The notes below the pieces were generated by a model that did not search any database, was not told the origin of the DNA, and saw only the letters and a program-made list of their open reading frames with translations. This document shows positions 24,138 to 31,848 of a DNA stretch of 54,384 bases, piece after piece. The translations under genes were made by a program, and so were the position numbers. The stretch is from an uncultured SAR86 cluster bacterium (GTDB taxonomy: Bacteria > Pseudomonadota > Gammaproteobacteria > Magnimaribacterales > D2472): the NCBI GenBank assembly GCA_902556355.1, contig CACDVW010000005.1, positions 1 through 54,384 on the forward strand, written 5' to 3'. Each line of letters starts with the position of its first letter. Within the stretch, counting starts at the first letter, position 1.

Positions 24138-25904
24138 CTATGTCCAAACAAATAAAATCATTGGAATCGATACAGTAATAATTAAGATATCTAGTGGTAA
24201 ACCAAGCCTCCAATAATCAGTAAATTTATAATTACCAGGACCCATAACAACAGTGTTACATTGATGGCCAATTGGGGTCAGAAAAGCGCAACTAGCACCA
24301 ACTGCAACAACCATTAAAAATGGTTCAATATCATAACCAAGTTGCATTCCTATGCCAGCAGATATTGGAGCCATAATCACAGCTGTTGCCGCATTGTTAA
24401 TAATATCAGTAGTAGCCATTGTGATTATTAATATTAAAAAGAGTAACCAGAAGAGGCTCATATCTGCTGCAATATTTGAAATATTTGAGGAAATGACTTC
24501 ACTCAACCCTGTGGTTTGAAGAGCGGTGCCAATTGGAATCATTGCAGCCAACATAATAATAATAGGCCAATCTACTTCCCTATAAAAATTGCTATCGATA
24601 ATTCTAATTCTTGCAAAACCTAGAACGCATAATAAGAATGCAGCTGCTGTTGGAAGTATATTGAAGGTAACTAAAATTATCGATATTAAAAAAAATATAA
24701 TTCCTTTCAAAAGTCGGCTTCTACTTGGAATTGTTTGAAGCTCTCTTTGCATTAAAGGCATTAAACCTAAATGTTTAATTTTATTTGTAACATCTTCTTC
24801 ATCTAAGTCTCTAATACCAAGTAATAACACGTCTCCAGCTTTAAAAGTCTCTCTTGTTAGTCTTGTTCTATATCTAGCGCCTTTTCTCCATAGACCCAAA
24901 AGGTTCAATTCTTCATATGCTAATTTTAAGAAGAAATCATATTTTCTACCTATAAGCCTAGAACCAGGTGTAATCATAGCCTCTATTTCTTCTAAATCAT
25001 CATCATCAAAAGAATGAAGTTCCTTAGGTATAGAAAAATCAAAAACACTTAATATAGAAGATATGTCATCAGGGGGTGTCTTGATAACTAAAATTTGTCC
25101 AGCTTTAATTCTTAAATTATTTTTAACCTTCTTAACACCGCCATTTTCATTAACTATTCCAATTACCTCAGTATCTTCTCCGGCTTCTTTTTTAAACGCT
25201 GATAATGTCATGCCAATTGCAGAGCTAGATTCATTTACTTCTACTTCGAATAAATATCCTTTTAAATCAATTAATGATGAGCCTGAAGCAGAGTCATCCC
25301 TTAACTGAATAAATTTATTACCAATAACAGCAATAAAGAGAATACTTAATATTGTTACTGAGAGGCCAACATAGGAAAAATCAAAAAAATTAAACCCTGA
25401 ATCAGATATAGTCGACTTATATTCAGAAATAATGATATTTGGAGGTGTGCCAATTGTAGTATTCATACCGCCCAAGATGCATGCAAAAGCTAAAGGCATT
25501 AAAAATCTTGAAGGATGCCAATTCATTTTTTGACATATGTTTAAAGTAATTGGTAAGAGAATGGCAAGGGCACCAATATTGTTTATAAAAGAAGATAAAA
25601 CCGCTGCAATAAAAAGAAGGCATATTAAAAATTGAAATTTTGTAAATGATCTGCCGCCAATTAATTTACCGACCAGTCCAGTTAGACCAGAATTCTTCAA
25701 CCCTTGGCTAATGATTAATACAAGAGCAACAGTTATAACAGCGGGGTGGGCAAATCCATCAAAAGCTTGGTTAGCAGGTATTACTCCTAGAATTATGAGT
25801 ATAACCAGAGCGCCTGCAGCTAGAGCATCATATCTAAACTTACTCCATATAAACATTCCAAGAAGGCTAATAATGGTGATAGAAAGCAGATATTGATCAC
25901 TCAT
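24138..25904 (-). CDS. SLC13/DASS-type permease with two TrkA-C domains
   Basis: A 588-residue inner-membrane anion or citrate-type carrier of the ion transporter superfamily. Two membrane halves (about 1-185 and 395-588) flank two RCK C-terminal (TrkA-C) domains (about 210-380; EVNESSSAIGMTLSAFKKEA and RLIGRKYDFFLKLAYEELNL). Repeated hairpin motifs GGMNTTIGTPPNIIISEY and TPIGHQCNTVVMGPG are the substrate and Na+ sites of the family. Proteins of this layout move dicarboxylates or sulfate, but the substrate cannot be assigned. It lies 18 bases downstream of the MscS gene. Confidence 0.88.
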   Translation of the reverse strand: MSDQYLLSITIISLLGMFIWSKFRYDALAAGALVILIILGVIPANQAFDGFAHPAVITVALVLIISQGLKNSGLTGLVGKLIGGRSFTKFQFLICLLFIAAVLSSFINNIGALAILLPITLNICQKMNWHPSRFLMPLAFACILGGMNTTIGTPPNIIISEYKSTISDSGFNFFDFSYVGLSVTILSILFIAVIGNKFIQLRDDSASGSSLIDLKGYLFEVEVNESSSAIGMTLSAFKKEAGEDTEVIGIVNENGGVKKVKNNLRIKAGQILVIKTPPDDISSILSVFDFSIPKELHSFDDDDLEEIEAMITPGSRLIGRKYDFFLKLAYEELNLLGLWRKGARYRTRLTRETFKAGDVLLLGIRDLDEEDVTNKIKHLGLMPLMQRELQTIPSRSRLLKGIIFFLISIILVTFNILPTAAAFLLCVLGFARIRIIDSNFYREVDWPIIIMLAAMIPIGTALQTTGLSEVISSNISNIAADMSLFWLLFLILIITMATTDIINNAATAVIMAPISAGIGMQLGYDIEPFLMVVAVGASCAFLTPIGHQCNTVVMGPGNYKFTDYWRLGLPLDILIITVSIPMILFVWT

Positions 25905-25922
25905 TTTTCTAAAGTAATTTAA

Positions 25923-27008
25923 TTACTTAGGCATACTCTCAACATATACTGATGATGATGGATATGCGAATTCAGAGCCATTTATTTTAACAATTTTCAT
26001 TATGTTAAAAACTAAATTTTCTTTTATAAGGTTAAAATCTACAAAACCAACTGGTTCACAGTAAGCTACTATCATCACATCTATTGAGCTTGCGCCTAAC
26101 TCAACAACTCGAACAACATGCTCAATTTCATCATTATTTATGAAGTCATTACTTTCTTTAATATATTTCTTTATATCAGATCTTATTGCCTCTAATTGTT
26201 CAATAGAAGTTGAATAAATGAGATTAATTCTCCAATTAATTCTTCTATTGGTCATTTCACCATGATTAATAAGCTTTACATCAGAAAGGTCTTTATTTGG
26301 AATAGTCATTGGAGCTGTATCAAAAGTTCTAATGACTGTTGATCTGAAACCAATTGTTTCAACTATTCCATGTAACTGTCCTTCAACCTCTATCCTGTCT
26401 CCTGGCTGAAATCTATGCTCACCAATAACCAAAATACCTGCAATTAGGTTTTTGAAGAAATCCTGTGCTCCTAATGCTACTGCAACTGAGAAAAGACCAA
26501 GGCCTGCAACTAGTGGACCAATTTTAATACCAAAAATATCTAAAATTATTGCTACACCAATGACCCAAACTATAAATCTAGAGGCTCTTTCAAGCCACAT
26601 CTGCATTGAAGCAGTTAGCCAAGAGCTAGTAGACAATGCTTCAAATATTGGTTTTACACTATTAGAAAGAGCACTAAATATAGTAAATACTACAAAAGCT
26701 TTAACTATGTTAGTTGCAATATCACCAACTAAGCCACCAATAGGTAATATCAAAGTACATATATACAATGCCATCGTTATTGGGATTAAGCCAATAGGTT
26801 TTTTTAAAGCATTGAGGATTTCGTCATCGATTTTTGATTCTGTTTTTTCTGCAAGACGACTCAAAGAATTTATCATTACTGAAATAATAAATCCTCTAAA
26901 AAGCAATGATATTAATATTACTATTAAGGATGAAATTATTGCTCCTAGGTTGATACCTAAAAAACCTCTATTCCATACCTCTGAAAGAAGCTCAATAAAA
27001 TTTTCCAT
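25923..27008 (-). CDS. mechanosensitive channel, MscS family
   Basis: A 361-residue small-conductance mechanosensitive channel that releases solutes on osmotic downshock. Several N-terminal helices precede the pore helix (GPLVAGLGLFSVAVALGAQD, then FFKNLIAGILVIGEHRFQPG) and the beta domain with GDRIEVEGQLHGIVETIGFR and TVIRTFDTAPMTIPNKDL, the hallmark of the family. The C-terminal alpha-beta domain is complete. It is upstream of the SLC13-type permease on the same strand. Confidence 0.92.
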   Translation of the reverse strand: MENFIELLSEVWNRGFLGINLGAIISSLIVILISLLFRGFIISVMINSLSRLAEKTESKIDDEILNALKKPIGLIPITMALYICTLILPIGGLVGDIATNIVKAFVVFTIFSALSNSVKPIFEALSTSSWLTASMQMWLERASRFIVWVIGVAIILDIFGIKIGPLVAGLGLFSVAVALGAQDFFKNLIAGILVIGEHRFQPGDRIEVEGQLHGIVETIGFRSTVIRTFDTAPMTIPNKDLSDVKLINHGEMTNRRINWRINLIYSTSIEQLEAIRSDIKKYIKESNDFINNDEIEHVVRVVELGASSIDVMIVAYCEPVGFVDFNLIKENLVFNIMKIVKINGSEFAYPSSSVYVESMPK

Positions 27009-27076
27009 TTTTAAATTTGCAGTAAATTAATCTTAATTTATATCGTATTTACTAAAATATAGCAAAAAACTGTTAT

Positions 27077-27778
27077 CTATTTTTGTAAACGATCTTTAAT
27101 AAAATATGGAGAGTAAACCAAGAAGAACATTGCGATAGCAAGAGGTATTAATACCAACAGATGCAAGGGTGGCTCAGGAAAAGCATCCATTGGACTAGCA
27201 CCAGCCGGCTTTGCCATTAAGTACCAGAAGTTTGCCGGCTCACCTAATATTAAATTTATTATGTAGATTATTGGTAATAATATGCATGCTGTAATAAATG
27301 CTACAGTCAGTATGTCCCTAGCATAGGGTCTATTATTGAGAGCAACAGTTGCATACATTACTCCAATCACAATCATTCCATGACCAATCATAAAAAATGC
27401 ATAATCTAAATTATGATGGGAAATATCAGGAGTTAATATTGCCATAGTTGCTCCACCTATACCCCAGAAGAATGCACATTTATACAAGATTTTAGGACCA
27501 CCTAATAAGAACCATGCTAAAAATATCTCACTAAAATCACACATATGAAATGGCAAAACTTCTCTCCAATTGTATGGATTTTCAAGTATGAATAAATCTT
27601 TATATGGAGAAATAACAACATGGGCTATTAAGGTAAAGGCAATAATTTTTGTCATTACAGATTTTTGTAAATCAGATTTATTTTTATAAATTAATGGTAA
27701 AAATATAGAGACAGCTAGAATGCTCATCATAGTGATGATATGAATATTTCCAAACAATATAAACGGACTAGCACTCAT
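27077..27778 (-). CDS. TIGR02206 (YwaF-like) membrane protein
   Basis: A 233-residue protein with about seven membrane helices. The N-terminal FGNIHIITM, the PFHMCDFSEIFLAWFLL stretch after helix 3, HHNLDYAFFMIGHGMIV, and the GEPANFWYLMAKPAG loop are typical of the YwaF/TIGR02206 family of uncharacterised integral membrane proteins. It is monocistronic on the minus strand, between the MscS and DsbD genes, with 68-85 base AT-rich spacers and no clear terminator. Confidence 0.78.
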   Translation of the reverse strand: MSASPFILFGNIHIITMMSILAVSIFLPLIYKNKSDLQKSVMTKIIAFTLIAHVVISPYKDLFILENPYNWREVLPFHMCDFSEIFLAWFLLGGPKILYKCAFFWGIGGATMAILTPDISHHNLDYAFFMIGHGMIVIGVMYATVALNNRPYARDILTVAFITACILLPIIYIINLILGEPANFWYLMAKPAGASPMDAFPEPPLHLLVLIPLAIAMFFLVYSPYFIKDRLQK

Positions 27779-27863
27779 AAGATTCTCTCAATGAAGTATT
27801 AATATTATTAATTATAGTGATTTTTTGTAAATTTATAAAAAAATATATCTATTTAATTTTTAA

Positions 27864-29837
27864 TTATTTTAGAGCATCTAAAACAATTGTTTCTGAGAGA
27901 ATAGCAGGAAGAATTTCAGACTTTTGCATCCCGGGCTTCCAATAAACATACAAAGGCACCCCACTTCGACCATACATATTTAGAGCATCTAGGATATCTT
28001 TATTTTTGTTTGTCCAGTCAGCAACAATATATTCAATATTATTTTCCTTTAGAAATTTTTTTACATTTGGTCTAGATAGAGCAACTTTATCGTTAGCCTG
28101 GCAAGTAATACACCAAGCTGCAGTATAGTTTATAAGGTAAGCTTTACTTTCAGATCTAAGCTCATTTTCTATATCTTTAGTCCAAATTAATACATTTTTA
28201 TTTTCTTGATTATTGTTAATATCGACTTTTACATTAGTTAGGTTTTTAAGTTGAACTATGAACAAAGAACCTAGCAGTAATAATAAAATTATTTTTATAA
28301 TTTTTTTTGTAGTATTGGCAATAAGCCACATAAGCAGACTAATTAATAATAGAACTAATAAAAGCTCGATAAGTGCATCAGTCGAAGTTTGTATGCTAAA
28401 TACCCATAGCAACCATAAAGCTGTTGCAAACATTGGGAAAGCAAAAAATTCTTTCAATTTAACCATCCATGTTCCAGAACTAGGAAGGGCTTCTATGAGT
28501 TCTGGTTTGTAAGAGAGTAATAAGTATGGGAAAGCAAAACCCATACCAAGTGAGATAAATACTGGTAATGTTACAAATGATGGTTGTATCAAGGCATATC
28601 CAATTGCAGCACCCATGAATGGTGCTGTACATGGTGAAGCGACAACAACTGCCAAAATACCAGTAAGAAAAGAGCTTGAATAAGATGTTTCATTCATACC
28701 AATCTTTCCAAGTTTTGTCATAGAGGTGCCTATATCAATATTCATCAACAAAATAAGCCCAATAATAAACATTAAAATCGATAAAAATCCTACAATCACA
28801 GGCGATTGAAGTTGAAAGCCCCATCCAACAGAATTTCCTGCACTCTTAAGTGCTAAAAGTGATATAGCAATTAATAAGAAGGAAATAATTACTCCTAAGC
28901 AGAAGAGAAGAGAGTGAGTTCTTATTTTGCTCTTAGAACTTCCTCCCATGGAAACAAAGCTTAGTATTTTTAAGGAAATAATAGGGAATACGCAGGGCAT
29001 TAGATTTAATATAATGCCTCCAATAAACGCAAAAATAATTGCTTGAAGAATGGACATGCTTAATTCTTCACCTAAACTTTTTGTCACATCTGATTTAATA
29101 AGATATGACTCATCATTAATCTTTAATACTCCTTCCGTGGAAGAGATTTTCAAACCTTCAGATTGTAATGGAATTTTTAATAGCCAGTTATTTTCTTCCT
29201 TTATTAAAACTTGCTTACCAGAATGTAAAATTAAATTCTGGTTATCTGAAAAAAAGTAAATACTTCTTATCTGATCGTTATACGAAAATCTTATTTCAAG
29301 AAATTCATTTGTTTGACTTCCTAAAATAGGTAAAGTGATATCAGGTACTTTTAAAAGCCACTCTTCAAATCTTTCACTTGGCTGAAGTTTATTAAAAGAA
29401 GTTTTGATATTAGCCTTTTCAGGTACACAAACATCATCACATATTAAAAAATCTATATCAGCTCCAACGAAACTTAAATTATCAATATCTGTATATGAAA
29501 CTCTATAGGGAAAAATTACAAAATCTTTATACCCATATGTCATCAACGGGGGATAGGGCAATAACTCTGGAGTTGGCCATAACGGACCTTCTATAGATAC
29601 ATTTTCAGGTAAATTCCATATAACTTTTATTGGTCCCCCTGAATCACCAGGGTTCTTCCAATAGGTATGCCAGTTTTTTTGCATATCCATCTTAATACCA
29701 ATAAATAATTCATTCTGTGCAGATAGACTTGTATCAAATTTAACCAAAGAAACGTTAGCATGACCTGTCTCTACTGCATTTCCATAGCTAAAACTAGAAA
29801 AAATTAGTAATGATATAAAGTATTTAAAGACTTTCAT
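27864..29837 (-). CDS. dsbD: thiol:disulfide interchange protein DsbD
   Basis: Carries electrons from cytoplasmic thioredoxin across the inner membrane to periplasmic thiol proteins. The 657-residue protein has a signal peptide (1-20), an N-terminal immunoglobulin-like domain with CDDVC (133-137), the eight-helix CcdA-type core with MPCVFP (C282) and SPCTAPFM (about C401), and a C-terminal thioredoxin domain with W575-C576-I-T-C579. The N-terminal domain is of the ScsB/DsbD-alpha kind (WHTYWKNPGDSGGP). Likely clients are the thioredoxin-fold proteins at 15045 and 42042. Confidence 0.9.
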   Translation of the reverse strand: MKVFKYFISLLIFSSFSYGNAVETGHANVSLVKFDTSLSAQNELFIGIKMDMQKNWHTYWKNPGDSGGPIKVIWNLPENVSIEGPLWPTPELLPYPPLMTYGYKDFVIFPYRVSYTDIDNLSFVGADIDFLICDDVCVPEKANIKTSFNKLQPSERFEEWLLKVPDITLPILGSQTNEFLEIRFSYNDQIRSIYFFSDNQNLILHSGKQVLIKEENNWLLKIPLQSEGLKISSTEGVLKINDESYLIKSDVTKSLGEELSMSILQAIIFAFIGGIILNLMPCVFPIISLKILSFVSMGGSSKSKIRTHSLLFCLGVIISFLLIAISLLALKSAGNSVGWGFQLQSPVIVGFLSILMFIIGLILLMNIDIGTSMTKLGKIGMNETSYSSSFLTGILAVVVASPCTAPFMGAAIGYALIQPSFVTLPVFISLGMGFAFPYLLLSYKPELIEALPSSGTWMVKLKEFFAFPMFATALWLLWVFSIQTSTDALIELLLVLLLISLLMWLIANTTKKIIKIILLLLLGSLFIVQLKNLTNVKVDINNNQENKNVLIWTKDIENELRSESKAYLINYTAAWCITCQANDKVALSRPNVKKFLKENNIEYIVADWTNKNKDILDALNMYGRSGVPLYVYWKPGMQKSEILPAILSETIVLDALK

Positions 29838-29859
29838 TAAGTTATATTACCTTAATAGA

Positions 29860-29889
29860 TAAAAATAGGGATGCATGAAGCATCCCTAT
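29860..29889 (-). terminator. terminator of the small heat-shock gene
   Basis: Perfect 10-bp stem ATAGGGATGC (29865-29874) / GCATCCCTAT (29880-29889) with a 5-base loop. Read on the minus strand it is followed by TTTTTATC. It sits 16 bases past the stop of the Hsp20 gene. Confidence 0.8.
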
Positions 29890-29905
29890 ATTGCAATGTT
29901 ATTTA

Positions 29906-30356
29906 TTATCCTGAGATTCTTTTAGGAGTTTTAATCTCAATAGTTCTTGGTTTTTTTTCATCAGGTATTATCTTTTCAAGATTAATGGTCAATAATCCAT
30001 TAATAAGATCGGCTCCCTGGACAACCACGTCATTAGATAGTGTAAATTGCTGTTTAAAAGCTCTTTGAGCAATCCCTTGATAGACCACCTCATTGTTATC
30101 ATTTACAACTTCAGTGCCTGGTCCATCATAACTAACTGACAAAACTCCATCAGCTAGCTCAATATTAATATCTTTTTTTTGTAAGACCTGCAACAGCTAT
30201 TTCAATTGCAAAATGATTGCCATCTTTTCTTATATTATATGGGGGATAGCTTGAAGATCTGTCAGATGACTCAGAAAGTCTTTGTAATCTATCAAACAAT
30301 GGTTCAAACCCTAATACACGAGTTGTAAAAAATGGATCTGTAAAATTAAGTATCAT
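29906..30356 (-). pseudogene. ibpA: small heat-shock protein (IbpA-type Hsp20), frameshifted at an A8 run
   Basis: Holdase chaperone that binds unfolding proteins. The gene is in two frames: 30356 down to about 30173 encodes the N-terminal part through YPPYNIRKDGNHFAIEIAVA and GLTKK, and 30180 down to 29906 continues DINIELADGVLSVSYDGPGT to the end (GLLTINLEKIIPDEKKPRTI). Together they make about 149 residues colinear with E. coli IbpA. The break is at eight A's (minus strand; T's at 30173-30180). With seven A's the reading would be GLTKKDINIEL without interruption. As written, translation stops four codons after the run begins. An intact thermometer, promoter and terminator argue for a working gene, so this may be a sequencing indel or slippage rather than decay. 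Confidence 0.75.
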
Positions 30357-30358
30357 AG

Positions 30359-30379
30359 TAGTCCTCCTTTTAGCGACTA
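30359..30379 (-). promoter_or_regulatory. ROSE-like RNA thermometer hairpin over the ibpA Shine-Dalgarno
   Basis: On the minus strand TAGTCGCT pairs with AGGACTA around an AAAAGG loop. It uses the ROSE signature U-C-G-C-U opposite AGGA with a bulged G. This captures part of the Shine-Dalgarno AGGAGG (30363-30368), 6 bases from the ATG. Two further hairpins lie upstream in the 5' UTR (30386-30404, with TTCG loop, and 30417-30437). Gammaproteobacterial ibpA genes are known to be controlled by ROSE elements that open on heating. Confidence 0.65.
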
Positions 30380-30447
30380 AAATTAATGCACCCCGAAGGC
30401 ATGCTTATTTATATTTGGAGACCCAATTGGCATCTCCTCTAATTACT

Positions 30448-30474
30448 ATTTATGGCTAATATAAGATTTTTCAA
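30448..30474 (-). promoter_or_regulatory. sigma-32-like heat-shock promoter of ibpA
   Basis: On the minus strand TTGAAA (30469-30474) is followed after 13 bases by CCATAAAT (30448-30455). This resembles the CTTGAAA and CCCCATNT elements read by the heat-shock sigma factor. Transcription from here would give a 5' UTR of about 85 bases that contains the three hairpins. Confidence 0.5.
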
Positions 30475-30539
30475 TAATTTTTAGTTATTTTTTTTCTAAT
30501 TGCATAGAACTTTAATGAGTGTATATTGTCTTAATAATT

Positions 30540-30935
30540 ATGAAAAAATTATTAATTTTTACTGCACTAATCAATATATCTGATATTTCAGCAAGTAAAG
30601 AGATTGTTTTCAATAAAGGGGATCAATGGGTTCTTGAGGCTAGAAGTAATAGACTATCATCTGATAGCAAAGTTTTGTACCACATGCCAAGCGATGCATA
30701 CCATACTTACTACGCAAGAGAGTTTGGAGATTGGGATATTTTTTCCATAGTTGATTCTAGAGATATTGAAAGATTGAGTAAGGGTGATGTTATCCAAATT
30801 ATTGAATCTGAATACAATGAAAAAGTCTACAAAGTTAAACTTCTTTCTGGATTTAATAAAAATAGAAATTTTTATGTAATTGCAGAAGACCTTTTAAATT
30901 ATTACAAGCCATCACAGGAGCAAATAAATGAATAA
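30540..30935 (+). CDS. exported protein of unknown function, SH3-like
   Basis: From ATG 30540 (an upstream GTG at 30519 would spoil the signal peptide) the protein has 131 residues: a signal peptide of about 19 residues (KKLLIFTALINISDISA) and then a small beta-rich domain with FNKGDQWVLEARSNRLSSDS and DVIQIIESEYNEKVYKVKLL, reminiscent of a bacterial SH3 domain. No family is assigned. It overlaps the lipoprotein gene by 8 bases and shares an operon with recX and dnaX. Confidence 0.6.
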   Translation: MKKLLIFTALINISDISASKEIVFNKGDQWVLEARSNRLSSDSKVLYHMPSDAYHTYYAREFGDWDIFSIVDSRDIERLSKGDVIQIIESEYNEKVYKVKLLSGFNKNRNFYVIAEDLLNYYKPSQEQINE

Positions 30936-31386
30936 AAATCTAGTTGCATGTTTTCTACTATTTAGCATTGTAAGTTGTGTTAATTACTCTTACACGCCAG
31001 ATGTTGTTTCACGTTCAGATGCACAAAAACAACAATATGTTGTTCTTGGAACTATAAAAGATATAACAGCTGTTACGATTGAAGGCGACAGGGAAGCTGG
31101 TGCTGCAGCAGGAGCTCTTATCGGAGGAGTGGCAGGAAAAAATGTTACTGAATCTGAAACTGAATCTGATATTGCTTCTTTAGTTGGAGGGCTTGTTGGT
31201 TCTGCAGTTGGATCTAAGGTAGGCTCAAATCTAACAAAAAAAGATGGTATTGAATTACTAATTGAAACAGATGCTGGAAGATTAATATCTATTATTCAGG
31301 AAATTAGCTCATACAATTATTCAAAAAATCAAAGGGTAAGAATTGTCAAAAGGAATGGTAAATCAAGGGTAGTTCCTTTTGAATAA
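30928..31386 (+). CDS. glycine-zipper lipoprotein, SlyB/17-kDa antigen type
   Basis: A 152-residue outer-membrane lipoprotein. The lipobox ends at C17 (LFSIVSC). The middle (about 60-105) is a glycine zipper, AGAAAGALIGGVAGKN and GLVGSAVGSKVGSN, and the C-terminal part has the VRIVKRNGKSRVVPF stretch common in the Rickettsia 17-kDa/SlyB family. It probably inserts in or stabilises the envelope. Its stop directly abuts recX. Confidence 0.78.
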   Translation: MNKNLVACFLLFSIVSCVNYSYTPDVVSRSDAQKQQYVVLGTIKDITAVTIEGDREAGAAAGALIGGVAGKNVTESETESDIASLVGGLVGSAVGSKVGSNLTKKDGIELLIETDAGRLISIIQEISSYNYSKNQRVRIVKRNGKSRVVPFE

Positions 31387-31827
31387 ATGAATGATGATGC
31401 TTATAAAGCCATTTATAACAAAGCATTAGATATTTTATCTAGAAGAGAACATTCGCAAAAAGAGCTATCAGATAAGCTTATTAAAAAATTTAATATTACA
31501 GAGTTAGTTGACTTAGTAATACATGGTCTTCTTGAGAAAAACCTTTTAAATGACTATCGCTACTCAGAGTCTTATGTTGTTGCAAGAAAAAGAAAAGGTT
31601 TTGGTCCAAAAAAAATTGGATATGAATTAGTCTCCAGAGGTGTTAATGAAAACACAGCATCAGAAGTAATTGATGCTGAAGGTGGCTGGAATGAAGCTGC
31701 TTTAAAAGCTTTTAATAAAAAATTTAAAGCGGGTATAGGTGAAGATTTTAAGGAACAAAATAAACAAAAGGTTTTTTTGCAAAATAGAGGCTTTAGTTTT
31801 CAAGAAATTGACTCAGTTTTTAACTAG
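31387..31827 (+). CDS. recX: regulatory protein RecX
   Basis: Modulator of RecA filaments. The 146-residue protein consists of tandem three-helix repeats; the first shows ALDILSRREHSQKELSDKLI, the second NDYRYSESYVVARKRKGFGP, then KKIGYELVSRGV, all classic RecX positions. recX is not beside recA here but between a lipoprotein gene and dnaX. It starts directly after the upstream stop, and dnaX begins 21 bases after its end. Confidence 0.85.
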   Translation: MNDDAYKAIYNKALDILSRREHSQKELSDKLIKKFNITELVDLVIHGLLEKNLLNDYRYSESYVVARKRKGFGPKKIGYELVSRGVNENTASEVIDAEGGWNEAALKAFNKKFKAGIGEDFKEQNKQKVFLQNRGFSFQEIDSVFN

Positions 31828-31848
31828 CTCATGTTATGATTTATCGCT

